DNA of 64,000 nucleotides from Dysidea avara (GCF_963678975.1 NC_089279.1:29551525-29615524), one strand, 5' to 3'. Numbered from the stretch's first letter, positions 42,787 through 57,400 are shown. The notes: generated by a model from the sequence alone, not told the origin. Program-made: numbers and translations.

Positions 42787-45700
42787 CTAATGCCCATTAG
42801 TTGATGATGATAATGGAGTAATTGTTAGTCCAAGTGATAAGTCAGGAACTTTGCCCTCCTTGGCCTGTAGGAGACACATAATATACTGTCAACACTGGTA
42901 GCTGGTACTGTACCTTTTTGTAGCTAACTAACATTTCCTTGAAGGTCAGGAAATCTGTAAATGATACAAGTATATCAAAAATTTCTAAGTCTATTTCATC
43001 CTTTCTTGACCTATAAAAATAGAGTTAAGTGTCTTTCTGTTAAAATTCTTGAGCTTACTCTAATGATTTCATGAAGGATTCCATAGAAAACCCTGGCATT
43101 CTTGTTTTTAGCTCATCTTCAATATGTTTTTCTATCAATTTAGTCTGTGAGGAGACAAAGAAATAGAAATAAATGCCATCACACAAAAATGCATATACAA
43201 TCAGGATACATGATAGTGTGTCGTGTGGCCAGGAAAGCCAATATATCCGAGCATGCAACAGACAAGTGTGTACTTTAACATGGTTTTCATGGATACGTAC
43301 CTCAATAATGGTTGAGCAGAAATAGTCCATTTTGTGCAACATCCCTCAGGATAGGATATCTTCCGTACCAAATTTTGAGCTAAATCAATCCAGCCATCTT
43401 TGAGATATGCTCATTCAAAGTTTCTTCAACTTTTCATCTTTCACGTTAATTTTTCTTTTCGTACCACTTACAAAATTTGCCATAACTCAATCAAGCAAGC
43501 TTTATTGGATCCTTTTCAAATTTAGACAGTGTAAAGAGCATATTATAGCACATCCATCTTTCAACTTCTGAACAAGTGGCAAAATTTTACGAGTGATTTT
43601 CAAAAATTACAAGTACAATTTTTGTCAAGCCTGCAGGATAAACAACTGACAGAAATGAGTTAAAACTCAGTATGCAGATAAGCTGGCCATCATAGGAGAA
43701 TATTAGCTAAGGAGATATAAGCAAATATGTGAAACAAACGTGATTGAGATACTCTAACAGAAGAAGTAAAAAAAAACATATATGAAAAATGCTAGAAAAA
43801 TTTGTTCACGGCTTGAACCAGGGACTTCCACACCTAGACATTTAACCCTGCCACTACTGTTTGTTGATCATCTAACTTAATTTCTACCTTATAAAGTGAA
43901 GGTCTGGTGACTACACTAGAATAAAATTCATAGATCTATTCATGGAAACTCTATGTGCATTGTATTAGAAGTGTTCAGAAAAATGTGCACTCTATCAGAG
44001 TACTACAAAAAATGTTAATAATCAAATGGTGCAGCAATCACTCAGTCAAAATACTCTAATAGAGCAGTCAGCCTCATTGTGATTTGTTGTCGTGTCTACC
44101 AGCTAAACTGCTCATGTAAACTAGTTGAATTGTGTCAGATAACTATCAAGGTACAAACCTTCAGTAATGTGGTGGAAATCTGTTTAAATATTAGTGAGTT
44201 ATAACGTGAAAACCAGTCATACATGTATGTACCAAACACATTTTGAGATCTCTTTATAAAGCAGTCATATACATGCGACGTTCAACAACTGATCTATGCA
44301 AAAATTGACATTGTACTTGTCTGCCTTAAACTTAGCATTTTCCTTGTATACATACAAATTTTTGAAGGACATAATTTTGACAGATTTTGCAGATACTTAG
44401 CTGTCTGTAAAAATTTCATCCTTGAAAATCCAGGAATTCGTAAATCCACAAAACTTATGTAATTGTATGCATACGGTATCTTAGATATGCTCATAGAGCA
44501 TCCCATTCTATGAAACCATACCCTACAAATGACAGTAACAGTGATAGTCAAACATTTTTTGTAAAGCACACTGATATGTTTCACATACAAACCCTCTATT
44601 CACATGATAAACTCACTAAGCAATATGCATAGTTTTAAGATCAAATTGTTTATGGTTAGTGAATTTGATAAAAATACAGGTAAACTCACATAAAGATTAA
44701 AGATATCAGTGTAGATGAATTTGTTCTCCTCCTCATCCTCAAAGTGATGATAGTGCTCGTCCATAAAGCCATTCAACAACTTCTGAAATTTCTCATCTAA
44801 AGTAGAGACAACCTCAGCATGTATGACAATGTCACATTCCAGGCCACCATACTGTATACAAAATGTCCATGACATAACATAAATGATGAAAATTTGGCGT
44901 GACTAGGGAGAAGTTTGAATTTGGTGGAAAAAAAAGGAAATTTGCCATACTTTATTTGCCAATCAGCCATTTTATATGTGACCAAAACCGTCATCTACAC
45001 ATAATAGTGTGTACTTTTGTAACAAAATGAAAAACAAAATGAAAACACAAGGTCCAGAAAAAATTATTTAAGTTTTTATCTCCTCGATGAATTAACACTC
45101 CGATGGGATAAATCCTGGGCATCATTGTGTTCCCCTGTTCATAGGAAGTTCAAAAATTCTTGCTGCACCTCCATACACACGAGGGTTTCTGAGTTACAGA
45201 CGTTTATAAATATTGCAGTGATGAAAGAATTTACTGACGACCATTTCTTCAGTGAATTCACTTTCCTTCTCAAACATAGAAGCGTACCTTGGGTAAAAAC
45301 TATACCTTGGTGGATTCACAAATTCATGACGAACACAATGAGCCAAGATTCAACTCCGTACACCACTGTATCAGTATGGTTTAGTACGTGCCGTAAATTA
45401 TTTTCTCGGTGGCTTTTATACTTATTGATTTATTTGCTCATCTGGCTGAGTGGCTGTCTAGAGCTGTATTTCCCACACTGCATAACTTAAGAAGCCGAAA
45501 CTTATAGCAAGTCCATTCCTCTGTCCCTATAGACAACAAAGAACAAATTTAACATGACTTTTGAACAATGTGTGGATACCAACGGTAATTAGGTTGCATA
45601 TTGTTCTGCATGGTAAACTTGTCAATCTGCCAACCTGCTATGAGTCACCAACCTTCATCATTTAAGATTTCCCTAACCAAGCAGAACCACATACATACAT

Positions 45701-48342
45701 AGCTTAGGTGAACATCTTAAGAGGCACAGCATTACAATATAAAACAAGATAGCTTTGTCTCTGTGTGTACACATTAGGGCTGGGACAAAGCTTCGAATGC
45801 TTCGTGGGTTCGAAGGTTAAGTAAACTTTGAATTATTAAAGTATCCTTCGAAGCTTCGTAATGCACTCACAGTCTATGAAAGATTTACAAATAAACGTTG
45901 TTATCTTTATTGCAGCTGCTTATACCTCTTGCGTGATCAATGTTCATCTCTTCACGATCAATTTTCGTGTGCCACACCCACTTTTAAACCATCACAGTTC
46001 AGCTTGCTACCATAGTTGCAGCCTTTAAACACCTTATTAAGTGGTAGATAATGTATGGAAAATGTACTTTTAGCCATTACTTGGTGTTTACCTGTGCATG
46101 GTTGCAGTATAGTGTACACGCCCATTTGCAATCAATCGATTACATTCAGTACTGCTGCTATGCACTTTCCAAATACTCACTACCTGATTGACCTGACCAA
46201 GTGTAAGAACAAATCAGACACATTCAACATTGCATGGTCAAAGTCTAATGTATCAGAATTGAAACCAGTTCTCACACAGCTCACCTGATACCAATCTGGA
46301 CTATTTAAAGCTGAGGCACTACATTTTGTAAAGTGTTTAGTATAAGGGTAGCTATTAGAAATACTGATAAATCACCATGGCTCTACATATGTTTACGACA
46401 CATTCCCAATATTAAAGTGGGTGTGGCTCATGATGGAAGTTGGCCTACCACAAGATTAGACTATGTCTCACACAATAACAACCAATCAGTGTGCATGGCC
46501 CATCATAAGTCTATAGACAGCAATGGACAATACTTACAGACTAAAATACTAAATAGACGGACATGGCTGCATATAGTCCTACAGGCACTAATCCTGATAA
46601 GTGGGTATGGCTCACAATTATGACATGTTAACACACTTTCAACAAATTCATTTTATGTGCGATCCAATCTGGATAATCTGTAAAGCACGTCAGACATGGA
46701 TAACCCGGACACAATGTGACAGTTGACCTGGCCCAGTTTCAATGCTGGTACACATAATACACATGTATGAAACTCTGTCACTGTATGTATCACACACTAA
46801 AACTGCAAAGTGACAATGATACACTGATACAGCTATGTAAGTGATACACAATTTAGCTGGTCCTGATATTTAGTAAAGATCAAAGAAGCATCCAGTCAGG
46901 TAAACACTAAAAATATTGTCTACCTGTGATTTCAGATGCTAAAGTCAGTAGTATAGAGTGTATAATGCCAATAGATACCTGATCATCCACATGGCGATTC
47001 AAGTGGAGAGCTTAAATACAGAAGTAATGGATTAAGTGTCCCATCAGGAAACTGATAAATAAATAAAAGCAAGGAATGCAAAATTTCCTGTATGCATAAA
47101 TTTTAAAGGGAGAAAACACACATAGGTAATGGTCAGTAAATGTAAAGAGACAGAAACTCTAAGAATACATATTTACAATAGTAGAATAATCGACTTTTTC
47201 CAAAAAGTGTATAATGGAAAAGAACATAGAGCACACATACAAGATTCATACATGGAGATGGACCGAACATCACCACATGGTACCCTCTTGATAGATGTCA
47301 CATAAGTAAAAGAATGTACTTTGTACAAACACAGCATCCAGGGAATTATTAGTTTACAGCTACAGGCACTGTGTGAGTAACTTGTTTAACACATCATCAC
47401 ATAACTTATGTTATTCAGTTGTAGCAGAAAAATGATGTAGAATACTGTTAGCGTAAGTCTACCTAGTAAGCCAATTGCAAGCATCTTTTTACTAAAATAT
47501 GATCTGCTTTATATTTCAGCCTTATCGGTCCAAGTGAGTACCACAATTTCTATTGCTGCAAACAAAGCTGTCACTCCAGCCTCATGTAGCTAGCCACATC
47601 CATAGTCTAGTCATAATGAGTAGTTGGCTTGCTCATTACTTCAAGTTCTGGAGCAATTCCAACTACACGAATTCCAATAAGTAACCAATGTGAATGGTTA
47701 CTTTTATCAGAACTTTTAAACATCAATCCCACAGTCGGACTGTTTCAGTAGCAACTTATTCACATTTCCATCAGACATTTACATAATAATCAGGTAGTGG
47801 TTTAGCTTGCCACAGAGGAGGTACAACACACTTTAAGCGCTATCAAAAAGAATGTGTTAATTGCATATTTTGACTTTTAAGCTGATGAGGTGGTCCTATT
47901 AACGAAAATTAAATACATGTAATATAATGGAAAATATGTTTGGACTTGCTGGACCTGGCCACTAAGTGAGGTTTCACTGTTGTAACATTGACAAGTTCCA
48001 AGATCTGCAACACTCTGCTTTGAACACAAACAGCTGCCAGTGTCTGGCCCAGTACTTAGCAAATTACTCAATACATACAGACATACAAACAACAGCAAAA
48101 CACCCACCTATCAAGATATCTTGTAAGTGACCAATAGTTTCATCAAATAGTTTATCTTTCCGTGAAGATCTTAACAACAGACACATAATAAACAAAACAA
48201 AACACATTTCAAGTGATCCGCTAACCCCGCGGATTTAATCGTGTCTTCCTTTTCACCGTTCGCACTCCGGGCTGCCTCTAACAAATAAAACGCAAATTAT
48301 AACGTTCACTAAGCGATGTATCCTTAACAAATTACCTGCCAT
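42787..48342 (-). CDS. ARL2BP: ARL2-binding protein (BART), complete spliced gene
   Basis: Seven exons, all GT-AG: 48336-48342, 48226-48277, 48108-48169, 44690-44796, 43059-43144, 42914-43010 and 42787-42864. They sum to 489 bp, encoding 162 aa (the human protein is 163 aa). Exons 2-4 give KLFDETIGHLQDILI joined to DEKFQKLLNGFMDEHYHHFE. The rest matches the BART fold through IFDILVSFTDFLTFKEML and the tail AKEGKVPDLSLGLTITPL. ARL2BP is an effector of ARL2/ARL3 GTPases linked to cilia and STAT3 retention. Intron 3 (44797-48107) is 3.3 kb; introns 2 and 6 are about 50 bp. The start codon is 109 bp from the CLPTM1L start on the other strand. Two 5'-truncated copies lie at 1342-3620 and 17141-19387. 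Confidence 0.92.
45771..46180. mobile_element. Unit-C-specific insertion in ARL2BP intron 3
   Basis: Absent from unit B at the equivalent place (about 20265-20285). It starts TTAGGGCTGGGACAAAGCTT, with repeated GCTTCGAA-type palindromes, a pattern seen at hAT-type ends. The sequence GTGTACAC occurs at its left edge and again near 46108, but the right boundary is not clear. Confidence 0.4.
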
Positions 48343-48451
48343 AGTTGAGATAAACAGCTGCCTTCACTTGCGCGCTAGTTTCATCTTTCTAATTAACGCC
48401 CGCCATTTTCTAAATAGTGCCTAAGAAAATTCGTGTCATATAGCAACGGAG
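48343..48451. promoter_or_regulatory. Bidirectional promoter ARL2BP / CLPTM1L
   Basis: Only 109 bp separate the two divergent start codons, so both promoters and 5' UTRs must lie here or overlap the genes. It includes CGCCCGCCATTTTC (YY1-like GCCATTTT, about 48400-48413). It also has GTGTCATATAGCAAC at 48433-48447, whose right half AGCAAC fits the RFX X-box half-site while the left half has two mismatches. There is no TATA box. Confidence 0.6.
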
Positions 48452-51400
48452 ATGTTCGGGCTGCGTGGAGTGACGTTCACTACTGTAACGGTTGTGTTGT
48501 TTACGGCAATGGTACTAAACAGCTTTTGGAGTCTATATTCGTTGTTTCGTGTGCCGCTGTGCGCGCTAAAAGATGAAACCGCTTGTATTAGACCGTACTA
48601 TGGTCCAGAAGATCAGCTAGACGTTAGTTGCACATGTAATATTCATTCTGTAACGTTTTGTTTGCTGCAGTTGCGTGTATACATTTCTACTATGATGTCA
48701 CCTGCCACCACCTCAACCCTGTCACTTGTATTACATGAAAAGAAGTTCTTTCTAACAGAAACATGGAGCAAGTGAGTGGATGTGTTGCTATGCTGTGTAG
48801 GCCAATTGGTGCAAATATACTATTATGTTATCTTTTTTTGTGATATAACCTAAATTGAGAGAGAAACTTGCAGTTCTTTGTGTGATAGAAACAGGGTTTT
48901 TTTTTTCTAATGCATTCAAGATCTTAATGTATACATGGACAAGGGGGCATGTAGCTCTGCGAAATTCAAACATAGCTGCCGTGTGTTATAAAAAGTAACT
49001 ATATTATTCCTTTAGGACATTATACGGAGATGCATGCTCAAGTACATCATGTTACTGAAATGAAGCTATGGAAATGAAGTCAAATGGCATGACAGAAGAA
49101 TAGTAGAACAGGCATAACAGGGTAGCCTTTCTGTATTCACAAGTGATGTGAAATTACTTAACTCTACTATTGTAAAGTTATCCTTCAACTTGACAGCAGC
49201 CGCCTATCGAATCCAGCTTGGTTGCCTTCACAGAATGCAATGAAGTGGTGGTTCGTTCTGCACATCGCTTTTTTTGGTCTGCGTATGGATGATGATATAA
49301 TGGAAGTAGCCTAACTGGAAGCCATGTTTGAACTTTGCCCGTTGTATCAGTAGTATAGTACAGAGTTATACGCTCCCTTGTCTGTAGGATTCAGTGCGCT
49401 CCTGATGCATATCATGCATGTATGTATATACACTCACAATATCCACACACTCATGCACACACAGACTAATTATAATTCCTTTGTTACTGTTACAGGACAA
49501 TTAATGTATCTCTACCTGACAATGCAAGATACAATAGGACCTTGTATCTTCATATTTTTATTTGTCCGAGGGGCAAGTCCCCCTTGCAGCCACCAAGTAA
49601 CATCCAATCAATTCATGCTATTGTACCCCAGACAACACATGCCATTCCTGAATCTACTGCCTTCAATTTAGTAGGAGGATCTAGTGAATTAAAACAGGTT
49701 GGTAATGTGGAGATGTTCAGTTGTTTATATACATGTAGGTTTTGTATTTAGTATGAGTAGTACATGTGTACTATGTATCTCTTGGTATCTGTGTATAGCA
49801 CTTCTACTGTTGCTGAATGTTATCCATCAATTTTATTTTGTGTTGTGCATGTAGTATGTTTAAATGCTGTATAGAATAAGTGTTACAAATTTCTATGTGT
49901 TAGCTTGAGTCTTTGCATGTGGTGTCATTATTAGAGGCTAAACATGCATATGGGACATTCATTTTTTTCTGTCATAATTTTACAGTGTGTAAGATTTATC
50001 AACTTCAACCATAAATAAATCTGTACATTTCACTGTAAATTAAACGAAATACCAATGCTATTGTGTTGTCATGTATGTATCTAAATTTTGTAGTTACCAC
50101 ATTGTGTTTTGTTAGGAGGACAGTGTTGGTCAGTACAGGCCGGTCAGTCACTGGCATCCTCACCTCAACATACACAGTGTTACTGACAGACTATTGTTTG
50201 ATAGGATGACCACACCCAACGATGTGTGGATGATTGTGAAGTGAGTTGTGTATGTGTGAATGTAACCATGCAGTTCAGTTTTAAATCTCAATGACAGTAC
50301 TCCAAATGAATTGTGTATGATAGGTGACCAATTTGTATGGCCTTGAAATACTGAGCTAGCTGCTTTACATGGTCACTATAATGAGGCGAGCAGGCTTTTG
50401 TGAAGGAACTGGCTGGCAAGTGGCTCTTTCTGCTTCATATGCATGTTGTGGCATGTTGAATAGCCTAACTTGCTTCATATATATAGGCTTACTTTATTTA
50501 CTATCTTAGCATTTCATTCATAATGGTGATCATACATTATGTTGTTTAGACCAATACCCTCCACTCGTTTCTATTTACCAGTATTGTATGTGGATCAACT
50601 GAGTGTTCTCCAGAGACACATGAAGGTGAGTGGTTAACAAATGTATCCATGCATGTTCATCATTTGTTAAGCAGCAACTTTACTTTCCTAGTGTAGCTCT
50701 CAGTAGTGAGATGCAACTTTACCCACACAGTAACAAATAATAAAAGCCAGGCAATAAATATAGATACTAGATAGGCAAAATTTCATAGAAAGTTACGGAC
50801 CAGTTCATTTATTGTGTAGTTGATGGAGAAGTCAGATAGTGTGAAGGAGCTACAGATCAACTATTCCCCAATGTCACTTGGTATGATGAGACTACTGAAC
50901 CATTTTACTGTGTCACTGAATTCTATGAAGACACTGGGTGTGTAGTATATGTGTGTTATCATGTACATACATACATACATACCGTATATGACCGTATAGA
51001 AGCCCGGGCATTTATTTCCTATAAATCATTTTTGACCCGGCGTTTAAACGAGACCGGTGTTAATTTGGACCCGGGCGTTTATTTCTTACTAGCCACTCGA
51101 CAGGTGCCAGTACAAGTACCTACAAAATACGAAATCCATAGCCCATCACGTACATAAACCCATTTGGACTCCTCTGCTGGGTGAAACATTGGAAGTCGGG
51201 CGGAAAGATGACAATGACCACGATAAATACGCTATGGCCATCGCCAGAAGAGAAGGCATAGTCGAACAAGACAAGACATCATAAGACTGGTGACGAGACA
51301 TCACTGTATAGTTAGCAGCTGACACGATTTTAGAACCCCTTTCAGTGCATATCATCAGCACCCCGGCGTTTAAATGAGCCCCGGCGTTTATTATGACAGT

Positions 51401-54400
51401 CCCCTAGCTGTACCCGGCGTGTATTTGAGCCCCTGCGTGTATTTGAGCCCGGCTTTAATACGATCATATACGGTACATACATACATACATACATACATAC
51501 ATACATACATACATACATACATACATACATACATACATACATACATACATACATACATACATACATACATACATACATACATACATACATACATACATAC
51601 ATACATACATACATACATACATACATACATACATACATACATACATACATACATACATACATACATACATACATACATACATACATACATACATACATAC
51701 ATACATACATACATGCATACAGTATGGGTATGTGTATTTGCATCTGTACAAGCATGTATATCACTAAGTATGCATGTGTGATTACTAGTGTGTGTGTGCG
51801 TACATATAGTGTGATATTTTATTCAATAATTCTTGTCGATGTTTTTATTGTAGTGTAAAAATATTATCCTGCAACTTTTACTTGTCTTACTTGATAGGAT
51901 TCTCTGACAAAGACTTGGATGAACTCAAGGGGATATTTGTGGACACTAACATCTATCTGTTAGCACTGACCTTTTTTATATCCTTCTTTCATGTGAGCAG
52001 CCAATGATGATGGTTTTGTGTGCATTTATACTTTCCGTATTCAGTTGTTATTTGATTTCCTGGCATTCAAAAATGACATATCATACTGGAGGAAGAGAAA
52101 GACCATGGTTGGATTGTCTACAAGAGTGGGTAGGTGATAGTAGTAAGCTTTGATTTTTTTCATTTAACTGAGAAAGCGCCTAAATGATTGCTCTATTGGA
52201 GTATTTAGGTGTTCTTTTAGAGTGTTAAAATAGTATTCTTGTCACAGACTCTTTCAGAACTATTGTAATAATGTTTCAGTAGGTGGTCCCTACTCCCTGG
52301 GAGTTTGGTTCAGTGTATATTTTTTATATGGGCACTTTGGGACTAGCCAATGGTGCCCTGATGATCAAGGTGTCCTAGTCAGACTATTTTCTAAGTAAGG
52401 GATACGTTGGGACCTTCACTAAGAGTCTGAATTATGTAGACCTGTGTCTTCATGTGTCCACATTAACAGGTACTAGAGTTGAATACATTATTTCATGTAT
52501 GCTGTATTGGCAGTTCAAGTTACCAAAATTTATGTATTTATGTGGTATATACAGGTGTACGTGCTGTAAATAGTGGTAAATTGTTGCCTCTTTTTCACAC
52601 TTGTAGTATTGTGGAGGTGTTTCAGTCAGGCGGTCATTTTCTTGTACCTTCTTGATGAGGACACCAGCTTGTTAGTGCTGATCCCAGCTGGAATAGGATC
52701 AGTAATAGAGGTATTTGTGTACTGGAATTGTTACAATAGCTTCTCAGTTTGTCCGGAGTCTTCCCTAAAAGTGGAAGGGTGGTGCTATACCGCTCTACTT
52801 TGCTAAAAATCTTTTGATACAAGGAATGTGCATAATTAAGATAATGACTTTGATGTTGGTGACAAACTAACAGTTTTACCACTCTACTTTATTTTGCTGG
52901 GGATAACTCTACCTTGTGTATGTATATGTTTATCCGTACCCTTAAATTGAAAATGACTGTTCAATTAGAGCATTTTGACCTCATATGTTTTGTCTACAAA
53001 AAATTGAAGTATTTGAAAGAGAAGATCTTGAACATCCAACAGCAACAGCTACACCACAAGTTAAATGGTCTAAACACTGCTATCATTGTCTGTATCACCG
53101 CTAACTAAGAGTCTATTATTGTGTTATAGAATTATTTGTTAGTGTATATGTCCAAAACCCAACTACTGAACTTTCAGTTTGGCTGCAATTCAATAAAGTA
53201 GTGTAGCATACATACAGTGTAATGTATATAATAGCAGAGAACTCCAGCACAGTAGCTATTGGCTATGACAAAAAAAATTATATTTTGTCAAAAGAAAGTT
53301 TGGTAAATTTGTTGTGAGGTGGAGAAAGAGTTTAGCCTAGTAAAACAGTGCAATTTTCTTTCCACCAAATTTCCTACTGTATTTTGGTACTGTAGGACAT
53401 TGATGCACATAGTGGTACTGTATTTAGTCTGTTACAGATTTTTTCACTACTCAGATCTGGAAAGTCACCAGAGCGTTGAAATTGAAATTTATATGGACTG
53501 GATTTTGGTTGAAAATTGAAAGAGGCAAAACGACGAAGAATGAAGAAGAAACAGCAAGCTTTGACTCACAGGTAAGCTTCTAATAATACATCATCATGAT
53601 TGATGTAACTTTGATGTCATCTTTTAGGCTATGGGTTATTTGTCTTACCTGCTATGGCCACTGGTGTTAGGTGGTGCTGTATATTCCCTCCTGTATGTAG
53701 CCCATCGTAGCTGGTACTCCTGGGTGATTAATAGTCTAGTGAATGGTATGGAATGATGTGTACATATATTATAGTGGAATGTTGATCATGTACTGCTTTA
53801 CTTAATTTGTATGATTGTGCTGCACTAAGATCCTAAACAGTTAGTAATCATTCAGTTATCCAACCCTTTATATCTGTCTTATCTGGATTGAAAGTGACTG
53901 TTCTATTTGAGTAGTTAAATATACGAAATTTCTGAAAGGTTAAAAAAGAGTTTATCGTAACAGTATCTTCTTTACCATGCCTCACCATACACAGTTATTA
54001 ACTAGAAAGATTTACAAATTCCACATACTAGTTAATTGGAGGTGACGTTGGTTGCATTGATCACATGATCAATGCGTTGCGGAACCTAGCTACAATAGAG
54101 GAAGTTACATGATCATTGTGTCGTACAGATGCTTGATTATAGAGTAAAGCCTTCTAATTGGTGAAGGGCCATCTGGCTTTGGTACACTTGCTACCTTTTC
54201 CTCCATTGTAGCTAGATTCTGAATAAAACCAACCACGGAGTACAGTGTGTTGCTTGGCCAGACTCCAAAAGGCCTGCGGATTGAGCCACAGTACTTTTAT
54301 GAGAACTGTTTGCTATCATTTCACTCAGGTTAGGATACTTTACTAAACGATTTACTTTCAGGATCAAAGATTCCTGGTCTCACTCATGGTGTCTATGTGT

Positions 54401-57400
54401 TCCCCTTCCAGTAGCTCAGCAACTAGCTATACGTAGATACTAGACAGTACAAAACAAACACCTGAAATCCGTTTAACCTTGAGGATCACTTAATTATTTA
54501 TAGTTGTATTTTCAATAAAATTACGAAAACTTATTAAATTATTTTTGAGCTAAATCCTTTAAAATTTTCATGCGGCACTGTATAATCTGTATAAGGATGC
54601 TCTTCAAATGTTTAAACTAATTCAAAAACTATGCGTGAATGCTTTTATTTCATAAGCTCACTGTATACATATTTTTCAAATGCTTGATATATTTGCTAAT
54701 CTTCTTTAATCATATGTGTCTTAGGTGTTTATGCATTTGGATTTCTATTCATGTTACCCCAGTTGTTTGTAAATTATAAGGTGAGCATAAATAGTGTTTG
54801 ATGAGTCCGTGTTCATTGTGTGCATCTACAGCATACAGTATGTGAACGTACGTGTGTATCTGTGTGTGAGTGTGAGTGTGTGATGTGTGTATTATAAGAG
54901 TGTTTTGTTATTTTCAGTTAAAGTCAGTAGCTCATCTTCCCTGGAGAGCATTTATGTATAAGGTAAGCCTGTATTATGGTCTTATCTCAGTCAACAGTAA
55001 TCCTATGTACCATACTGTACTTAGTACATCTGTACGTCTTGCCATACTGTAAGTTCAGTTTTAAGTAATGAGTAATGTAGTAAAAATGACAATGTGTACA
55101 TGAATACATGAATGATAAAAACAATGATATGAATTGATAAGTGATGTGACTGCCGAAAATATACATGAGATAGTCCCATATTATAATGTCGTCTATTGTC
55201 CTACTACTAAACTGTCTAGTCTCCAAGATTGTTAGTTGATCTGGAAATTTAGGATGTCTCCAACAGTCAATAGCACTTGTAACTTGAGGGCACCCAACTT
55301 CAACAATTTATCAAGTTGTTCACATCTTTGTTTGTCATCAAGTTTATCAGATCCCATTTCCTGTGTGTACACACAATTTATAATTGCCACCTGGCTATAA
55401 TGACATTGTTACTTAGGCCCCAAACAAAGCTAAGGTATTCTTCACAACCTCACGAATATGACCACCTCATTGTAGTGACCAGGTCCCAAACATGTACTTC
55501 ATGACCTCATTAATAAGGCCACCTCATTAGAGTGACTATGTCAAGTAGGTCCCAAACATAGCTAAGGTGTACTTCATGACCTCATTCAACAAGACATTCT
55601 CATTTTAATCACCATGTTACTGAGGGGTCAGCTTCGTGTATTTCGGTCCCAAATAGAGAGGTGTCCCTGTTAATGAGGTTTCACTGTACACGCAATGGTT
55701 ATCTTACCATCTCCTTGTCTGGTTCCTGCTCATCCATGGGTGGGTCAGTTGGTTGAGGTTTGTCACTGATTTTACCGTCACCAGTTGAGTCTAGTTTATC
55801 TGCTGGTTTTGGTGTAGCTGCTGCTGCAGTATCCTTAAGCTTACTATCCAATGCTTTAGTCTAGAGTGTGTGGAGAGTCGTGATGAAGTGTATGTAGTAG
55901 CGTGTCCAGGTGTAAACTTACCAGGTTGTTAAGGGCTGTGATACTTTTTTCCATCAGCTTGATAGTTTTATTGTAGAAATCAGTAGTAGTCTCATCAGTT
56001 TCATTGTTAGCAAGTTGTTGAATAACAGGGAGTAGTTGTGTTAGTGATGTGATGTCATCCTTGATGGTATTGATATCCTACAAGTGTAAGAGAACAGTAA
56101 CATTATTTTGTATGTGCCATGTGTGTAGTGTGTGTGTTGTGTGGGTGGGCAGGCGGGCGGGCAGGTGTGTGAGTGTGGTGTGGTGTGTCTGCATGTGTGT
56201 GTTCACACGTGTGTGACTGGTATAGTAACTCACAATGTCATTAGTGGACTTGCGTACATAGCAGTTTGTTCGAGACATGTTAAATGTTTCATTCTACAAA
56301 AAGATAACAATAAGGGTCACACTAAGTTTAAACTACAGCTAATGTTAGTAGATATGTGTACTCACCATCTCTCTCTCCAAATCATCTACTGATTGCTTTG
56401 TGTGTAAAACATGTAATTGTGCAGTTGTCAGTAGTCCATTGATGTCAGCAGTAGAGTAGTTGGTGGTCGTCGTGTTTTTTGTTGTTGAATCACTATTAAT
56501 GGGAGCTGCTCGACTACCACCCATCATCATTGATATGACTGCTACAAGAATGATAACGATCAATTTATTCATTTTCTTCTCCAGTCTCTTTTTATACTAA
56601 TTGAAATTACAATAGAAATTTATCAATTCTCTTTGTAGATTTAATTCTTGTCAACTGACAAGTTCAACTGCAGTCAACCCTTTTATACTCTTTTTCTGCT
56701 GTGTATTTTGCAACTAAATTTAAATTTAGGATCTGCTGTATGAATGACGATGGGTTACATTCCTATCCCATTACAAAAGGGGATTTTTTTTATAAAAAGC
56801 AATGTAAACACCAGGATATTTTTAAAATTTTTTAATTCCACCATTTTATCCACATCCTCTGTTGCCAAATATTAATTCCTTCTGGGAAAAATAGAGAATT
56901 AGCTGTTGTTTACTAGCATGAATGTGTGTTCAGTACAAGAGTTAATATTACCATGATATATCCCATTGTCTAATATTAACAATGGAAATAAGTGTTTTAT
57001 TGATTCCTGTGGTTGTCTTGCAACAAAGTGACAAACAGGTTTCTTTGAAATGTTAAAAAATCAACCAAAGTTATTTACATGCCATGGCTTCTACTTTTTT
57101 ATACAATTTGTATGGTGACATATTAGTCATTGTTATGTGTAAAGTTTATTCATTAAAAAAAAAACAATAGAAGATTACATCCAGGATGACTGATCCTTGT
57201 CCGTACAGTTGAGTTGTAACAACTTGTTGATTTGTATAAATTGTGGTTTCTGGTTAGTATCAAGTTACTCTCAAATCCGGTATTAAAATCACCAACAATT
57301 TTATCACATCATTCTGATACTAGTATAGGAACTTTAATAATTTTTGAACTAAGATTATGCATGCTTGGCAGTACGATGGCTTTTACGTATATACACTGTA

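Noticed and set aside
49010..49080. Possible CLPTM1L exon after 49016 (TLYGDAC...)
   Set aside because: It stops after 14 codons. The exon at 49496-49697 joins exon 2 in phase and matches the family.
50941..51720. CRISPR-like array
   Set aside because: A simple tetranucleotide run plus a MITE; no spacer structure, and the genome is eukaryotic.
51342..51781. Long ORFs on both strands reading repeated MYVC or YIHT
   Set aside because: They are translations of the CATA microsatellite; no stop codon can occur in four-base CATA units in some frames.
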